NCBI GenBank assembly: GCA_950295325.1
Contig: OX485803.1
Location: 76,773,554 to 76,833,553 of the forward strand
Direction of reading: 5' to 3'
From: Polytrichum commune
Taxonomy: Eukaryota > Streptophyta > Polytrichopsida > Polytrichales > Polytrichaceae
DNA: 60,000 nt
The position numbers were made by a program, and so were the translations under genes. How positions within the stretch are numbered: position 1 is the first letter of the stretch; every line of letters begins with the position of its first letter. Of the stretch, positions 12,185 through 23,480 are shown piece after piece. Below the pieces are notes generated by a model. The model worked only from the letters and a program-made list of their open reading frames with translations. It did no database searches and was not told where the DNA came from.

Positions 12185-12481
12185 GTAAGTATTCGATCCC
12201 CGTGAACATTTCAGTATGCAAGTTTTTCTGTTCAAGTGACTGAATCTCCACCTGGATGTTTGATCCAGGTCGGTGATGGCGCGGCATCTTGAAGCTAAAA
12301 GTGGACTAGGACGAGTAGAATAAATAGAGTTAGGGGTGTTGATTACCCGGAACTCCTCCCTTGTGGGGAGGAGATGCAATATGTTCGACCATTTATTATA
12401 AATAAAGTGGATTCCTTTGTCTAGCACATGTACTTTCTAGTTTGCATTCAATTGTCCTTAATGATGTCTTGCAATTCACAG

Positions 12482-13147
12482 GCTTGCCTGCACAACCCAG
12501 AACGAGTGGATGCATCACACACTGCAATTTTGTCTATTCAAACGTCACTTACCCCAATCGACGACGAGCACATCAACCCCTTGCCTATTGTGGTTCCCAT
12601 ACACACTTCGGATGCAGCGGTGGTCACCCGCGCTCCACCCACGGCCCCGTCACCGCCAGAACATGTGCAAGCTCAGGTTCCATCGCCGCGTATGGCACTC
12701 TCGCCGACTGGCATCAAACAAGTGGCAAATTCTACAATTAGTGACATCATTCAAGAAGTTATCCAAGTGCCACATTCTGCGCAGCCTCCACTTGAGCCCT
12801 CACCTTTGGAGGTTGTCCAGCTATCGCCGCAAGGTGTGGATGATGATGTTGCCAACGAAGAGGCTTCAACTCCACCCGTGGTGTGCCCTCAAACAAAGCC
12901 ATAGTTGCATGCGACGGCATCGACGAGTGCTGTCAATGTTATCCCATTGGACTCGTCGAATCCAGAAGCCACCATAAATGCTCCACAAGCAGTTAGGAGG
13001 TATTTGACACGTTGGCCACAAGGCGAGAAGGCTCCCCATCCAGTATTCAACAACGTTAGTTGCCAAGATTTCCGGACGACGCACAACAACCAAGATGATC
13101 AGAGACGGCGTGCCGAGCTTCTAAAAGTGGTGCCTTCACATGTCAAA
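12482..13147 (+). CDS. Gene A exon 4: Pro/Ser-rich region
   Basis: The exon is 222 codons, phase 0, between CAATTCACAG and GTAAGT. It is low-complexity, rich in Pro, Ser, Val and Thr, with no recognised domain in the first two thirds. The end (AVRRYLTRWPQGEKAPHPVFNN) looks more ordered. An in-frame TAG lies at 12902-12904; the same frame is open on both sides. No equivalent exon was identified in gene B. Confidence 0.5.
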
Positions 13148-13263
13148 GTAAGTTTATTCCATCCAATGCATTCGTTGAAAGGCACGTTAGTTTCGTTTGA
13201 CATATGTGTATTTCGACCTTTTCACCTCCCCATTTATTTAAATTCGCGTAGTTTTGGGTTCAG

Positions 13264-13488
13264 GCTCCACAGCATTCGATAGCGCCTTTGGATGCGCCTC
13301 TACCAAAAGACGTCGTCTATGATAAGCTATTTGTTTACGATGACACATACCCAAAGATCAATAGACCTTGCCAAGTTTTCACAAGGGAGATGGGAATCGC
13401 GTGTGCTAAAAGACTAATGTCTAAGTATCCCGAAGATCCTTCCCTAGGGTACTCTGAGCGATGGGAATTCAATCCAATACAGTACGAG
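13264..13488 (+). CDS. Gene A exon 5: short unknown exon
   Basis: The exon is 75 codons, phase 0 at both ends, between GGTTCAG and a GTATTG donor. It reads APQHSIAPLDAPLPKDVVYD and then FTREMGIACAKRLMSKYP, with Tyr- and Asp-rich stretches. The symmetric phase and the lack of stops support it as a real exon. I recognise no family. Confidence 0.5.
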
Positions 13489-13668
13489 GTATTGATCGTG
13501 GCCCATTTCTCCCTGTCGTTCGAGTTCGCCCATACCACACGTGGTTTGGAGGACTACACAATGAAGTACTTAATGGTCTAGTCCATCATGCCTAGGTTTG
13601 CGAGGTCATTCTATGTTTAATTTATATGTAGCACATGTCAGAAGCTCACAGTGGGTTCATGTCGGCAG

Positions 13669-14454
13669 GCGCCTGCTGCTACACCCAGTCGAAGGTTCAT
13701 TGTGGTGTTCGATTTAAACGGCATATTTTGCCACTGTTCCCGACGTAACCCGGGTATGGTGACTGTGCCCACTTGGATAACTTACGATAAAGCACCGGAC
13801 AAACCTCCGGCCTTGGTAGGGCCCAAGGTTGTCCTACCTAGACTGGGATACAAGGTGTTTTGGTTGCGGATGTCCTCCATGTTCCATGTTTGCATATGGT
13901 CATCCATGAAAAAATCCACTGTAGACCTTGTGGTGGAGTATCTATTTGCCGGCGGCCCAAAACCCGCATTAGTGCTTGGCCAAGAGGATTGCACCTTGTT
14001 CAAGGACATGTGGAACAATGTCGTCATGAACCCTTTGAAGCCAGAAGCTCCTTTGTTTTTGAAAAGTTTACTCAACAAGTTTTGGTGGCCGCCTATATCC
14101 TTCGATTCTGGAAGGATCACAGCTGCACCCTCCAACACCATTCTAGTAGACGATTGCCCTTACAAATCTGTTTGCAATCCGGACGAGTGTGGTATCTTTC
14201 CCAACCCATTCACATCCAATCGGGTGCAAGACGCAGACATGACAAAGGTCCTCCTTCCTTACTTTCAATCATTGTTCTACTCACCAATGTCCGACGCACG
14301 CGACTTTGTGGTCAGCCGTAGGTTTGGGCAACAACCTGTACGGCATAACGATGCAGTCAAGGTGGCAGTTTTGAAATCCAACGGGCTCGAAGAAACCGAC
14401 TCGGAAATTGTAGAAAAGTTGCAAATAGATCGAATAGAAGTAGCAAAGAAATAA
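13669..14454 (+). CDS. Gene A exon 6: NIF/FCP1-type HAD domain
   Basis: The exon begins after GTCGGCAG and encodes an FCP1/NLI-interacting-factor-like HAD fold. Visible motifs are IVVFDLNGIF (motif I, with Asn instead of the second catalytic Asp), VCIWSSMKKSTVDLVVEYLF (motif II region) and ILVDDCP (motif IV). Gene B encodes the same domain (VLDLNGVLV, VVWSSMKAENT, LMVDDSA), and both carry the Asp-to-Asn change. FCP1-type phosphatases use DxDx; the first Asp is the nucleophile and is kept, while the general acid is lost, so phosphatase activity is probably weak or absent. The frame ends in TAA at 14452-14454, directly followed by GTAGGA, a possible donor. It is either the terminal stop or another in-frame stop before exon 7. 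Confidence 0.7.
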   Translation, partial: APAATPSRRFIVVFDLNGIFCHCSRRNPGMVTVPTWITYDKAPDKPPALVGPKVVLPRLGYKVFWLRMSSMFHVCIWSSMKKSTVDLVVEYLFAGGPKPALVLGQEDCTLFKDMWNNVVMNPLKPEAPLFLKSLLNKFWWPPISFDSGRITAAPSNTILVDDCPYKSVCNPDECGIFPNPFTSNRVQDADMTKVLLPYFQSLFYSPMSDARDFVVSRRFGQQPVRHNDAVKVAVLKSNGLEETDSEIVEKLQIDRIEVAKK

Positions 14455-14499
14455 GTAGGATTCTATGTCTAGTAACATTGTATTTTATGGTATCTTCAG

Positions 14500-14679
14500 C
14501 TTCCTCCTGCTGGGTACACACCATCCAGTTCCACGCCATCAGCTTTTGCGTGCCCCACTTCGGGGCTCTCACACGGTCCAATAGAGGCGAAACAAGTTTC
14601 AGAGTCGCACAACCCAATGGAGGTTTCACCAGTGAAGAACAACTTGCACCATGTGCAATGGACTGATGGATCAACTCTG
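14500..14679 (+). CDS. Gene A exon 7 (candidate)
   Basis: This is a 60-codon open stretch between TATCTTCAG and GTAATT, phase 0 at both ends, reading LPPAGYTPSSSTPSAFA and then MEVSPVKNNLHHVQWTDGST. Its phase matches exons 6 and 8. It is coding only if the TAA at 14452 is bypassed or spliced out; otherwise it is 3' untranslated. Confidence 0.4.
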
Positions 14680-14904
14680 GTAATTTATTATTGTCATTTA
14701 TTATTATTGTGTCATTTATTGTTTCGACAACGTTATTGTGTAAAGGTTATTGTAATATCAGACACACATTTCATTACCAATTCAGGGTCATTAGCATAAG
14801 TATACTTCAATCTATATAAATCCAGACTCGCTTCAACGTGCATGTGTATGCAATTTTGGTTCAGTTGCTACCCCATATGCGAGTTATGAAATCATGATAA
14901 GTTG

Positions 14905-15105
14905 CAAACATATATATGTATGGGTGTATATGTGTATGGTGTATATGTGTAGGGGTGTATATGTGTATGGGTGTATGTGTATATGTGTATGGGTGCATAT
15001 GTGTATATGTGTATGGGTGCATATGTGTATGTGTATGGGTGTATATGTGTGTATGGGTGTATATGTGTGTATGAGTGTATATGTATGCATGAGTGTATGT
15101 AAATT
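14905..15105. repeat. (TGTATATGTG/TATGGG)n microsatellite
   Basis: A long compound run of gtatatgtgtatgggt units lies in the intron between candidate exons 7 and 8 of gene A. Open frames through it are artefacts of the repeat. Confidence 0.85.
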
Positions 15106-15145
15106 AGTAAGCCAAATAAATGCGTGTCACTTTGTCACCGTGCAG

Positions 15146-15619
15146 GGTGTTGATCTCAATATGGAACCCGCAGTGGAAGACTGTGCATCCCCTTGTGAAA
15201 CATTGCCCGTCCTGCGCTCTATCTCTACACGCGACCACCAAATCTCCCTCATTGAATCAAGAGGTCCTAACTCAAGGGGTGTTCACATGTTACGTGCGGG
15301 ATTGGCGAGCATTGGCAAAACTTATGACCCACAACCTATCACGACCACAGTGCCAACGATTCTTTTGAACGCGCAAGGTGCTGACTTCAATATGAAACCA
15401 TTGGGACCACCTGCCACCCGCGAGCATCAAATAGAGCTTATTGAGTCAAGAGGTCCTAATTCAAGAGGCGTCAATCTATTGCATGCGGGGTTGGCTGACC
15501 TCGCGACACACACAGAGCACGGTCCGGAAACGGTTAGCATCCCCTTGGAAGGCCCAAAACACCACAATCAATGTGATGGACAGATGATTTGTCTGTACCC
15601 TAAATATGCTAGAAGTTAA
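15146..15619 (+). CDS. Gene A exon 8: duplicated C-terminal motif
   Basis: The exon is 158 codons from the acceptor CCGTGCAG to a TAA. It contains two copies of a ~70-residue unit. Each has G(V/A)D(L/F)NM(E/K)P, then R(D/E)HQI.LIESRGPNSRGV, then (L/M)L.AGLA. The C-terminal exon of gene B carries a related segment (VIVGTHPKNGYSRGAEIFRN), so this looks like a conserved tail motif duplicated in gene A. Function is unknown. Confidence 0.5.
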   Translation, partial: GVDLNMEPAVEDCASPCETLPVLRSISTRDHQISLIESRGPNSRGVHMLRAGLASIGKTYDPQPITTTVPTILLNAQGADFNMKPLGPPATREHQIELIESRGPNSRGVNLLHAGLADLATHTEHGPETVSIPLEGPKHHNQCDGQMICLYPKYARS

Positions 15620-16457
15620 ACTATCCCGTGACCAATTGTGCGGGCATTCATATGTGTACACAATATTTAGTGCAACACTCAATATATAAAAGTGGCCAGC
15701 CACTCCCAATACCCAACGCATTGTCTTATATCAAGTCGGTTCACATGTCAGCCATGCTCTCATTTTGCTTACCATATCCACTTGCTTGTTTGCACCCAAT
15801 GTATGGTTCTTGCTTGTCCTTCGTAAATCCATAATCGAGCACTTCCCCATGTATGGGTGGAACATGTAGTGCATAAACGATACGGCGGAAGCTCCATGTG
15901 AATGTTTTTGTTCTGTCTTGCATAACTGCTGCATGGGAAGCTGCCCCTTCATGTAACCTATTTGTCGTGCCCAAACTCTTCTGTGACTGGACACAACGCG
16001 TAGGGCGCCTTTGTCTTGAATGCACACTCCCAGAGGAACAACCCATGTGTGCACCATGTAAATCCGCCCTTAAGGTATAGACACCCTATAACCGATAACG
16101 ATCCCATCACCGACAAGTAGAGTAGCTCATAAACGCGCATGGCTTTACTAGAAGTCGTTATGAATATATATAAAACGCGAGGACAATATGACTGGAGGGG
16201 AAGTTGTTTCCCATAGATATTGTCGGTCATGTGTGAAGCTATGTGTTGGTCATGGGCTCTGACCGACTTTCGCACAAAGAAATTTTACAAAATCAATTTT
16301 GAAAAAAGGGTCATTATTCATGAACCTTATTTTCCTACGCACAAAAAATTACTCCTTGATATTCCAAGATATGCTATGCTGAAATGCTTAAGTTTTCGGT
16401 TATAGGTATCTGTACCTATCATGTTGAAGCGTTATTCACACTTGTTCGTACTATTCA
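15620..16457. other. Gap between gene A and the next exon
   Basis: No open frame with a recognisable motif lies here. It is probably the 3' untranslated region of gene A or an intron leading to the exon at 16470. Confidence 0.4.
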
Positions 16458-17369
16458 ATGCCATGTCAGGATGCCCCTCCCAACCCGGCCAGTTCCCCCC
16501 CGGCTCCCCAACCAACTGGGTTCGGGGAGGTCATTGCGAGAATGCAAACAGCTGAACTAGAATGCCCGTTAGGCCTCCCAATGGAAAGGAGGAGTATGGA
16601 CGACGAGTTTAACAACTTAGCTTCAGATATTGATGTGTGCATGGAACGGTTCATGCAACTACAATCATTTATGACCACTGCTTTAGATAGATATAAAGGA
16701 TGCCGCTTGGTTGGAATGGATGCACACATGCTTGGGAGATTGGTGGTATTAAGTGCCAATATAGGGCTCACCATCCCACAAGTGGAGGCACTCCAACAAC
16801 GTCTCCCAGAGTTGCACTTAATAGAGAACGATATGTGGGAAGCTACGCAAGCAATCGAGCCCCATTTAGATGACTTACTCCGCCGTGATTCAGAAGACAT
16901 GTTCAACCATGTCTATGACATCACGGATGAGGACCTCCCAATCACACCATTGTTGGAAGCCTGTCATATTGCCGATCCACAGAATGATGGAGACCCAGTG
17001 GAACCCACAATGGGGGAGCGTAACATTGATTACGAGTTTTACTACTTAGCATCGCAGATCCATGACGTAACGCGCGAGTTTATGGGACTACAGAGGACCA
17101 TGACAACTGCTCTACAGAGATATACGGGCACTCTTTTGCTCGGCGATCGCATACACCGCCTTTGTATGTTGGTGTTAGCGGCAGAACACATTGGCTTTGA
17201 CTCTCAGCAAAAAGCCTATCTTGGGAGCAAAATACCGGACTTGGCTTACATGGAGAAAGTCACATGGGAGCAATCTCAGGAAATCAAACCTCACTTGCCA
17301 AACATATTTGAGTCCATGGCCAACCAGGACTCCACAATTTGCGAAAGCCAAGGCACAAATGTAGAGTAA
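16458..17369 (+). CDS. Protein with two tandem ~100-residue repeats (unknown)
   Basis: One uninterrupted frame of 303 codons. After a Pro-rich start, two related domains follow: one from MERRSMDDEFNNLASDI to about AIEPHLDDLL, one from MGERNIDYEFYYLASQI to about EIKPHLPNIF. Shared positions include (D/Y)EF..LAS.I, F(M).LQ..MTTAL.RY.G, LG, and a final W(E).(T/S)Q.I.PHL. The domain is predicted all-helical and I do not recognise the family. A good acceptor (CCATGTCAG) precedes codon GAT at 16470, so this could be the last exon of gene A rather than a separate gene with ATG at 16458. There are no in-frame stops, unlike gene A. Confidence 0.6.
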   Translation: MPCQDAPPNPASSPPAPQPTGFGEVIARMQTAELECPLGLPMERRSMDDEFNNLASDIDVCMERFMQLQSFMTTALDRYKGCRLVGMDAHMLGRLVVLSANIGLTIPQVEALQQRLPELHLIENDMWEATQAIEPHLDDLLRRDSEDMFNHVYDITDEDLPITPLLEACHIADPQNDGDPVEPTMGERNIDYEFYYLASQIHDVTREFMGLQRTMTTALQRYTGTLLLGDRIHRLCMLVLAAEHIGFDSQQKAYLGSKIPDLAYMEKVTWEQSQEIKPHLPNIFESMANQDSTICESQGTNVE

Positions 17370-17562
17370 TTTAAGTTATGGCATGTTACAGGCATTTATA
17401 GCACAATATTCAATCGAGTGGACGCCTCCTAGCATAGCATTGGTGTTTCAATGAAGAGGATTGTGGGTGCAAACCTCCTGTTGTGTGACAGTCTATGCAA
17501 AAGCCCATTGGAAGCAAAGAGTATTTGTCTCACATGGGCAGGTCCATCCAAAGTGTCCACGA

Positions 17563-17605
17563 GTTCCCAATGAGTTCCCAATGAGTTCCCAATGAGTTCC
17601 CCACA
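17563..17605. repeat. 13-bp tandem repeat gagttcccaatga
   Basis: Four head-to-tail near-identical 13-bp units lie just downstream of the 303-codon frame. No function is evident. Confidence 0.8.
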
Positions 17606-18097
17606 TACATCCCAGAAGTCCCAAAATCATCCTAAAGTCCCATAATGTTTAATATCGCGTTTACTGTTTTCTTTTCAATATGTTGAATATTATAGTTTAG
17701 TTAATACCTTCTACTTTCACAAAGTTTTCATATGCATTTAAACTAATTAAGTGTGATTGACTGTAGTTAAGTCTAATTAATCCAAATTAAGCCCAATTAA
17801 TCCGAAAGTATGCTTACCAAATCAATCAAGCTTCGTTATCATTGATCCAAGACTACTTAACATTGTGCTGTTTATGTGATTTAGTTACACTTGGAGAAAT
17901 CTTTTGAGACTTGAAACAGTTAAAATGGAATTGGTAGTCATCTTATCCATGTATCTGCAGGGTAGGTGAAGCAACATCCATGTGTACAAATTGAAGGTAA
18001 TAATAATCACAGATCTCAGTACCTTGAAGCGCCTCTGAGTGTAAACCTTTTTTTGATTGGTCGATGTGGAAGCTGAAGTATAAGCTTGATAGTGCAG

Positions 18098-21000
18098 GTG
18101 CATGCCCGCAACAAAGGTTTTAAATCAGAGCGTGAGAAGGAGGAACTGCTAAAGGACCTGGCGGACACCTCATTTGATTATAGTGGTGCAGAGCTGCAAA
18201 ATGTTTTGTAAGTTTTATTTATCTAATCAGTGGAATTTTCCTAGTCTTGGATGTACATGTTGTATTCAAGCAAACCTTGGAATCATAGGGTGTGCATTAC
18301 AGCGTTAGATATACACCTTGGCTTTTTGTGTATGGCTGGATGTTAGCAGGAAAGGAATGGATGTGACGAGGTCAGGATGCCATAATGTAGCTCAAAATTC
18401 AATTCAAGTGTTTTGCCTTGAAGTTGTTTTGAATAGATGAGGTAGGGTCCTGATGTGGCTTCTTTTGAGTGGTACAGAAATGAGGCGGCAATTTTGGCAG
18501 CCCGGAAAGATAAAGATATCATTGAGAAGGCTGAGATTGACGAAGCTATAAGAGGGGTAGGTTTTTGAATCCATTTCTAACAGCTTCATTGATTTTACCT
18601 CATTTCCGGATGCTTTAGTATCTGGATTGTAATATTTTACATGAATTTAATAAAATCATGTATGGTACATAGTTGGTTTCCACGTGTTTTTGGTGAATGA
18701 GGGAGAAGCATTAGATCATATTGCATGTACGTTGGACTTTTGATCCACTTATATTTTTCTAAGTATCACTTTATAATTGTTGGAGGGCTGTTTGAGAAAA
18801 TGCACCTCACATCTTTCTGGTTTTTGTTGTACCAGCAAGCAGGAGAATTTGCCACTGGGGAAGAAGATGCTGTGGATGCCAGTGGAGAGGCTCGCATGCG
18901 TATTGCTTACAGGGAAGCTGCCATTGCTCTGCTGGAGTGTTATTTACCAAATCCTCATCGCCCATTTGTGAAGGTGCGCTTTGATTACCTTGTAATTTCT
19001 TAGATCATCAGATATGATATTGCAAGTGGACTTGCACTTCAGATAAATATTGCATGCACCCTCTTCTTTTACTTATAGGGATTTTACTTCACGATTCTGA
19101 ACTTGCCATGTTTAAGGCTTCCTATATGGTTGCTCACCTTCAGCTGTATTGGACAGTATCCGCACTTTGTTGTTTGCCTTACATGCCATTTGTTCCTACA
19201 TTTGCAGACTAATGTGCGGGAGATTGACACATATCCAAATATGGAATACACGGATTCACGAAATCGTGTTTTTGCATACAAATCAGATATTGTTGATTCA
19301 ATTGTTCGGGCTTGTGCACGTAAGTAGCATCCTTATTTCTTATGAAACTTGATGAATATGGTTTGTTCAGATTATCCATCTTCGGGCTACTTGGCCTAGG
19401 TTCCTGGGTTTTTGTTTCAGTGAGCTGATTCTTGACTGCCACAATCAGTTCAGCTTCTAGTGGGTTGATACCTATTCGTCTATAATGTCTTCTATTTTTC
19501 AAAGTTCACAATGGAATTGAGGATGTACAGGAGGAGGTAAGAAAGTTTAAATTGGTGTTAAATCAATCGTGACATAAGTAGTGACATGATGCCAAATTCA
19601 ATCCAGAAATCCTATTGTAGATCTTACAGCACGTGGATATTCACAAATTTGATAATAGCGTGGGTACTTTTGAATCCAGCAGGAGTTGTTATGCAATTAA
19701 GGGCGTACTCTTAATTGTTCCGAGTCTGGTCATTAACCACTCATTACAGCTGTAAAACTGAGCAGATTTGTATTTCTTATTGACAAGACAAGAAAGGAAT
19801 AGACAATGCATGATTTGGCATGTGTAGACACCTTGGTCTCTCTACTGCCAGCCATGGTGTCCATGAAGATCACCCCTTTTATTTTTTGTTCCTTCTCAGA
19901 TATTTGCAGTCAGGGTTTGAGTTGTAGGTTCTTGTCTTTTGCTGTACTGATGCTCCACATGGGCTGCACGAACAGCACGGCTTGTTGAGGAGCTGATCTT
20001 TGGAAGGGACAATTTGTCATGGATGTCGGGATCTGCACTTAGCGAGGCAGGGCTGTTGGCGGACTACATGATCCTTAAGACAGGCATGACAGCTTTAGGA
20101 AAAGTTTACTACCGGACACAACAAGATGTTATGATTCATGTGAGTGCTGCACAATTAAATATTCTGTGTTTGTAGAGGACTAGTGGTTGGAAAGATGAGA
20201 CATGAATTCAGTACCTAAAAGGGTCAAGTTCCATGAGGGGGGGTTGCAAGCAACTTTTTCTGCTTCTAAATGCTCCCCTCATTGTGGACCCCCAATCCAT
20301 GCCCTCACAAGCTCTCAGGGTGTTTCCATGAGATGGGGTGAGGATTTGTGTAATGTGCACTTTCTTGCCATTTCCCCTCATTCACACGGTAGGGTATTGC
20401 ATATTCATTTTTCATCTAAGCTATCCTCCAATTGAAACTCTTCAATTCATGGGTAACTTTGAACTTGCCAATAGCGCAGTCATTGGACCTCACAATTTGG
20501 GAACTACGTATCCAAAGCGCAGGGGGGGAGGAGTTAGGTTTAAAGTCTTTAATAAACCTTAGTGACCACGTTGTAACCCATGGAGTCAAAAGAGTGTTTT
20601 GGACCATGGTGCCTGGTTTGCTCCATGGAACTTGACCTTAGACACCCAACAACCACTTCAGAACCTGTAACTGCTCCTGGAGATGTGTTGGATGTCTGAT
20701 GTACTATTGATTTAGACACATACATGGATCCAATGTCCTGTAATTGCTTCTTGCGTATCTCCAAGTTGTCTTGTTGGGTTTTAGCTCTTACAGACTTGGT
20801 GATGTGGCTCTCTCTTGGTAATATTCGCATATGTTGCTAGTCTCCAATCTTATGTCCAAGTGTCTTTCTTTATGTTGCAGATTGGTCCAAAGGTACAAGC
20901 CTTGAGAGATGAGTACATGCGGTATGCAGTAGAGAAGTGCTCATCAGTGTTGAGAGAATACCGTTCTGCTTTGGAAACAATTGCAGGTGCAGTTGAATTT

Positions 21001-22234
21001 CCTGAATCCCATGTCATTTGATTACTTCTCAAGGATCACTTAGTTAATTTCCTTGCACTCAAGTTTGCTGCCTGCAGTGGAGATTCTTGTTCAAGTCGGA
21101 AAGGTATCGATGATAGATATCTTTTGTAGTTTGTTACGTTTGATCTGCTGCTTTGATTTCATACAAAAGCACTCCAGTGAGAAATGGCAAGGAATTCTGG
21201 AGATTCAATGCAGCATACTGAGCTGTGTAATGATGATCATTACAGAGAGGCTGTTGGAGAAAGAGGAAGTTGGGGCTCCTGAAATTTGGGATATTTTTCA
21301 CAAGACTCCTCGCATTCCACAGGTATTATACGCGTTCTACTGTGCTGCTCTCTAACGTCTGGAAAATTTTAACCACAATGAACTATACTTGTAATTTCTA
21401 TTAATGTGGATTACCATGTGGAGATTTGTAGTGCTATAACTTTTTACAGGAATGCAAATTAGTATGAGTGCAAACACAGTTGACAGTATGCACTTTATAG
21501 AACATAACAAAGCTTTGATGCTAAAATGTGACAAGTTTATTGTATGCACTTTGTAAAATCAACTGGTAATATAACACTCGTTGAAATAAATGATGTAGTT
21601 TTGAGGCAGAAAGTACTTTATAGACATGTATCCTCAGTTTTTCCTGCTCTATTTATCCTCTTTCTAGAAAATGCTTCGGGACCTTCTTTGCTGGTTGGTC
21701 TATATTACAAATGTGATTTGTATCACTTTAGACGTGCTGATTGTGCTCCTTAAATCTGTGCTGCATGTGAAGCCGGAGATTACTCCTGTCAACGAGCATG
21801 GAGCTCTAATGTATGCAGGTCGGTGGGGCATCCATGGAGTGTCACTTCCAGGTCGAGTTACATTCTCCCCTGGAAATGTGGGTTGGGTCACATTTGGTGC
21901 TCCAAGGCCTCGACAGGTATGTACTTGGTTTCTGTTTGTTTTGGGGACTTAGACCAGGTTGAATTTGTTCTGTGTTACTGATTGGTATTGATGAACATTT
22001 AAGCAGTAGTTTGATTTTCAGTTGTTCCTTTTCGATGTACAATGAGAAATAATCTAAAACATGTCACTGGGTGTGTTGGTACTGCAGTTGAGGGTCATCA
22101 GCAATGAAACTTGGAAGATGCTAGACACCATCCGGGATAAGAATTTGGAGGAGATTAGAGAAAGGAGGGCCACTGAGGATGAGGATGAGGAAGATAATGA
22201 TAGTGACGTCCTTTTCCCACAACAATTTTTGTGA
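18098..22234 (+). CDS. FTSHI4: Chloroplast FtsHi4-like inactive FtsH, 3' exons only
   Basis: Nine exons with consensus splice sites: 18098-18207, 18478-18556, 18836-18973, 19208-19319, 19976-20139, 20881-20986, 21246-21322, 21773-21916 and 22088-22234 (stop TGA). Joined in order they encode about 350 residues collinear with the C-terminal half of land-plant FtsHi4, a catalytically inactive FtsH-like member of the chloroplast import motor (family knowledge). Landmarks are VHARNKGFKSE, YSGAELQNVL, YREAAIALLECY, YMRYAVEKCSSVLREY and RWGIHGVSLPGRVTFSPGN. The protease motif HEXXH is replaced by YREAA, as in FtsHi proteins. The AAA module (Walker A/B), membrane segment and transit peptide should lie upstream but are not visible between 17370 and 18097 or further left. 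The gene is either 5'-truncated or has a very long intron spanning gene A. No frame damage is seen in these exons. Confidence 0.85.
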
Positions 22235-22299
22235 TTGTATTTTTGACACCATTATTTCATTCAATACAAAGAATTCTGCACGCAAACCTTCCATCGGTT

Positions 22300-23290
22300 C
22301 TGGTTCATTGTTTGTACTCGTTCTAACGAGTTCTGCTGAGTTATACATCTGTGAATGGGAAGTGGGATTTGACTGCAGCCTTCATGTTGGGAAAAGTAGC
22401 TCACATTATTAATGGTTCAAACTTCAGTTTGAACCTAAATAGGGTTTCTCGTGTTTGATTATCACTCACTGGTTGAAAGTGTCACCATGGCTTAATGACT
22501 TTTTGGTACTCGGGGCCGTTTTTTCAAATCTGACCAAGGGCGGTCAGAAAATATTGATTTAGATTTCTCATGGTTATGGTCAGACTGTCAGTGGTCCAAA
22601 AACCATGACCAAGAAAATCCACATCACTTTTTTAAAAGCCTTCATCATGGGACATAGTCCAAAGCGGCCTTCAATAGGGGCATACGCTTATTGGTGCAAA
22701 TGAGAATATTGTTTTAATAAAAATCTAACAATAAATATGAGACGAAATATCATTGACTAAATTTAGACAAATATTGTTTGGGTTCTTACCACAAAATTCG
22801 GGTGATCATCAAAGACTTTCCAGTTGTGAACATCTGACAGTCCATATCATTTCCTAATCCATATTTTGACATGTTCAATCAAGATCATTTTTATTTTTGG
22901 TGACCTTATGTAAAACGAAGTGGGATTGCTACTCATTCCTCAACCAAAGACAAATTTTAGAAAAGAGGTGGTCATGGTTAGTGGTCACTAGTGTAACCAT
23001 GCATTCAATTGTTCATCAATACCTCGTAGATATTTGAAGTACACCACATATTGCTTGAGAGATTGAGCCTCACAATATCACATGGCTTAAGTGCAGGGGT
23101 GTGTGAGAAGGCAATTATGGAAAATCACATGTGTTTTTGTGTCCTCACTCACAACGTATGGCTTCTTTGTAAATCCATTTTACAATGTGGTTAGAAAGCG
23201 TGAATCCTTGTGTGAACAAAGTAGGTGCAATGGGTATAGCAATTCGGTTTCTTTTGAATGGTATGTCTCTATTGGAGTTGGAATTTGTTG
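22300..23290. other. Intergenic, nothing recognised
   Basis: Downstream of the FtsHi4 stop the sequence is AT-rich, with only short chance frames. The first few hundred bases are probably the 3' untranslated region of the FtsHi4-like gene. Confidence 0.4.
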
Positions 23291-23480
23291 CTAGAGAGCT
23301 TTGTAACACTACAAGATATGAGTCTTGGGTAATTGACTTCCATTAGTGGACAATTTTCCTACATCATTGAAAAATATGCAAATCTACCATAATGGTGGTA
23401 GATTTGCATATTTCTTCCATTGACATAGGACAATTGCCAAGGACTCATATGTTGGTGGTGCAATAACTTTCATATATAAT
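23290..23480. repeat. Imperfect foldback around a perfect 18-bp stem
   Basis: A perfect 18-bp inverted repeat lies at 23372-23389 and 23396-23413 with a 6-nt loop (arm begins aaatatgcaaat). Similarity between the sides continues outward: atatgagtcttgg...caattttcct on the left mirrors aggacaattgccaaggactcatat on the right. The whole fold has arms of about 75 bp. It could be a foldback transposon or a small-RNA precursor. Confidence 0.6.

Noticed and set aside
14884-15105. Coding frame through the TGTATATG microsatellite
   Set aside because: Period-driven artefact; the real exon begins after the acceptor at 15145.
7715-15619. Gene A as a DNA transposon with terminal repeats
   Set aside because: I looked for inverted or direct repeats bounding the gene and found none that enclose it. 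The introns and leader also argue for an ordinary nuclear gene.
19505-19540. Extra small exon of the FtsHi4-like gene (ends at a GTAAG)
   Set aside because: Exons on both sides join in the correct phase without it and give an uninterrupted family match.
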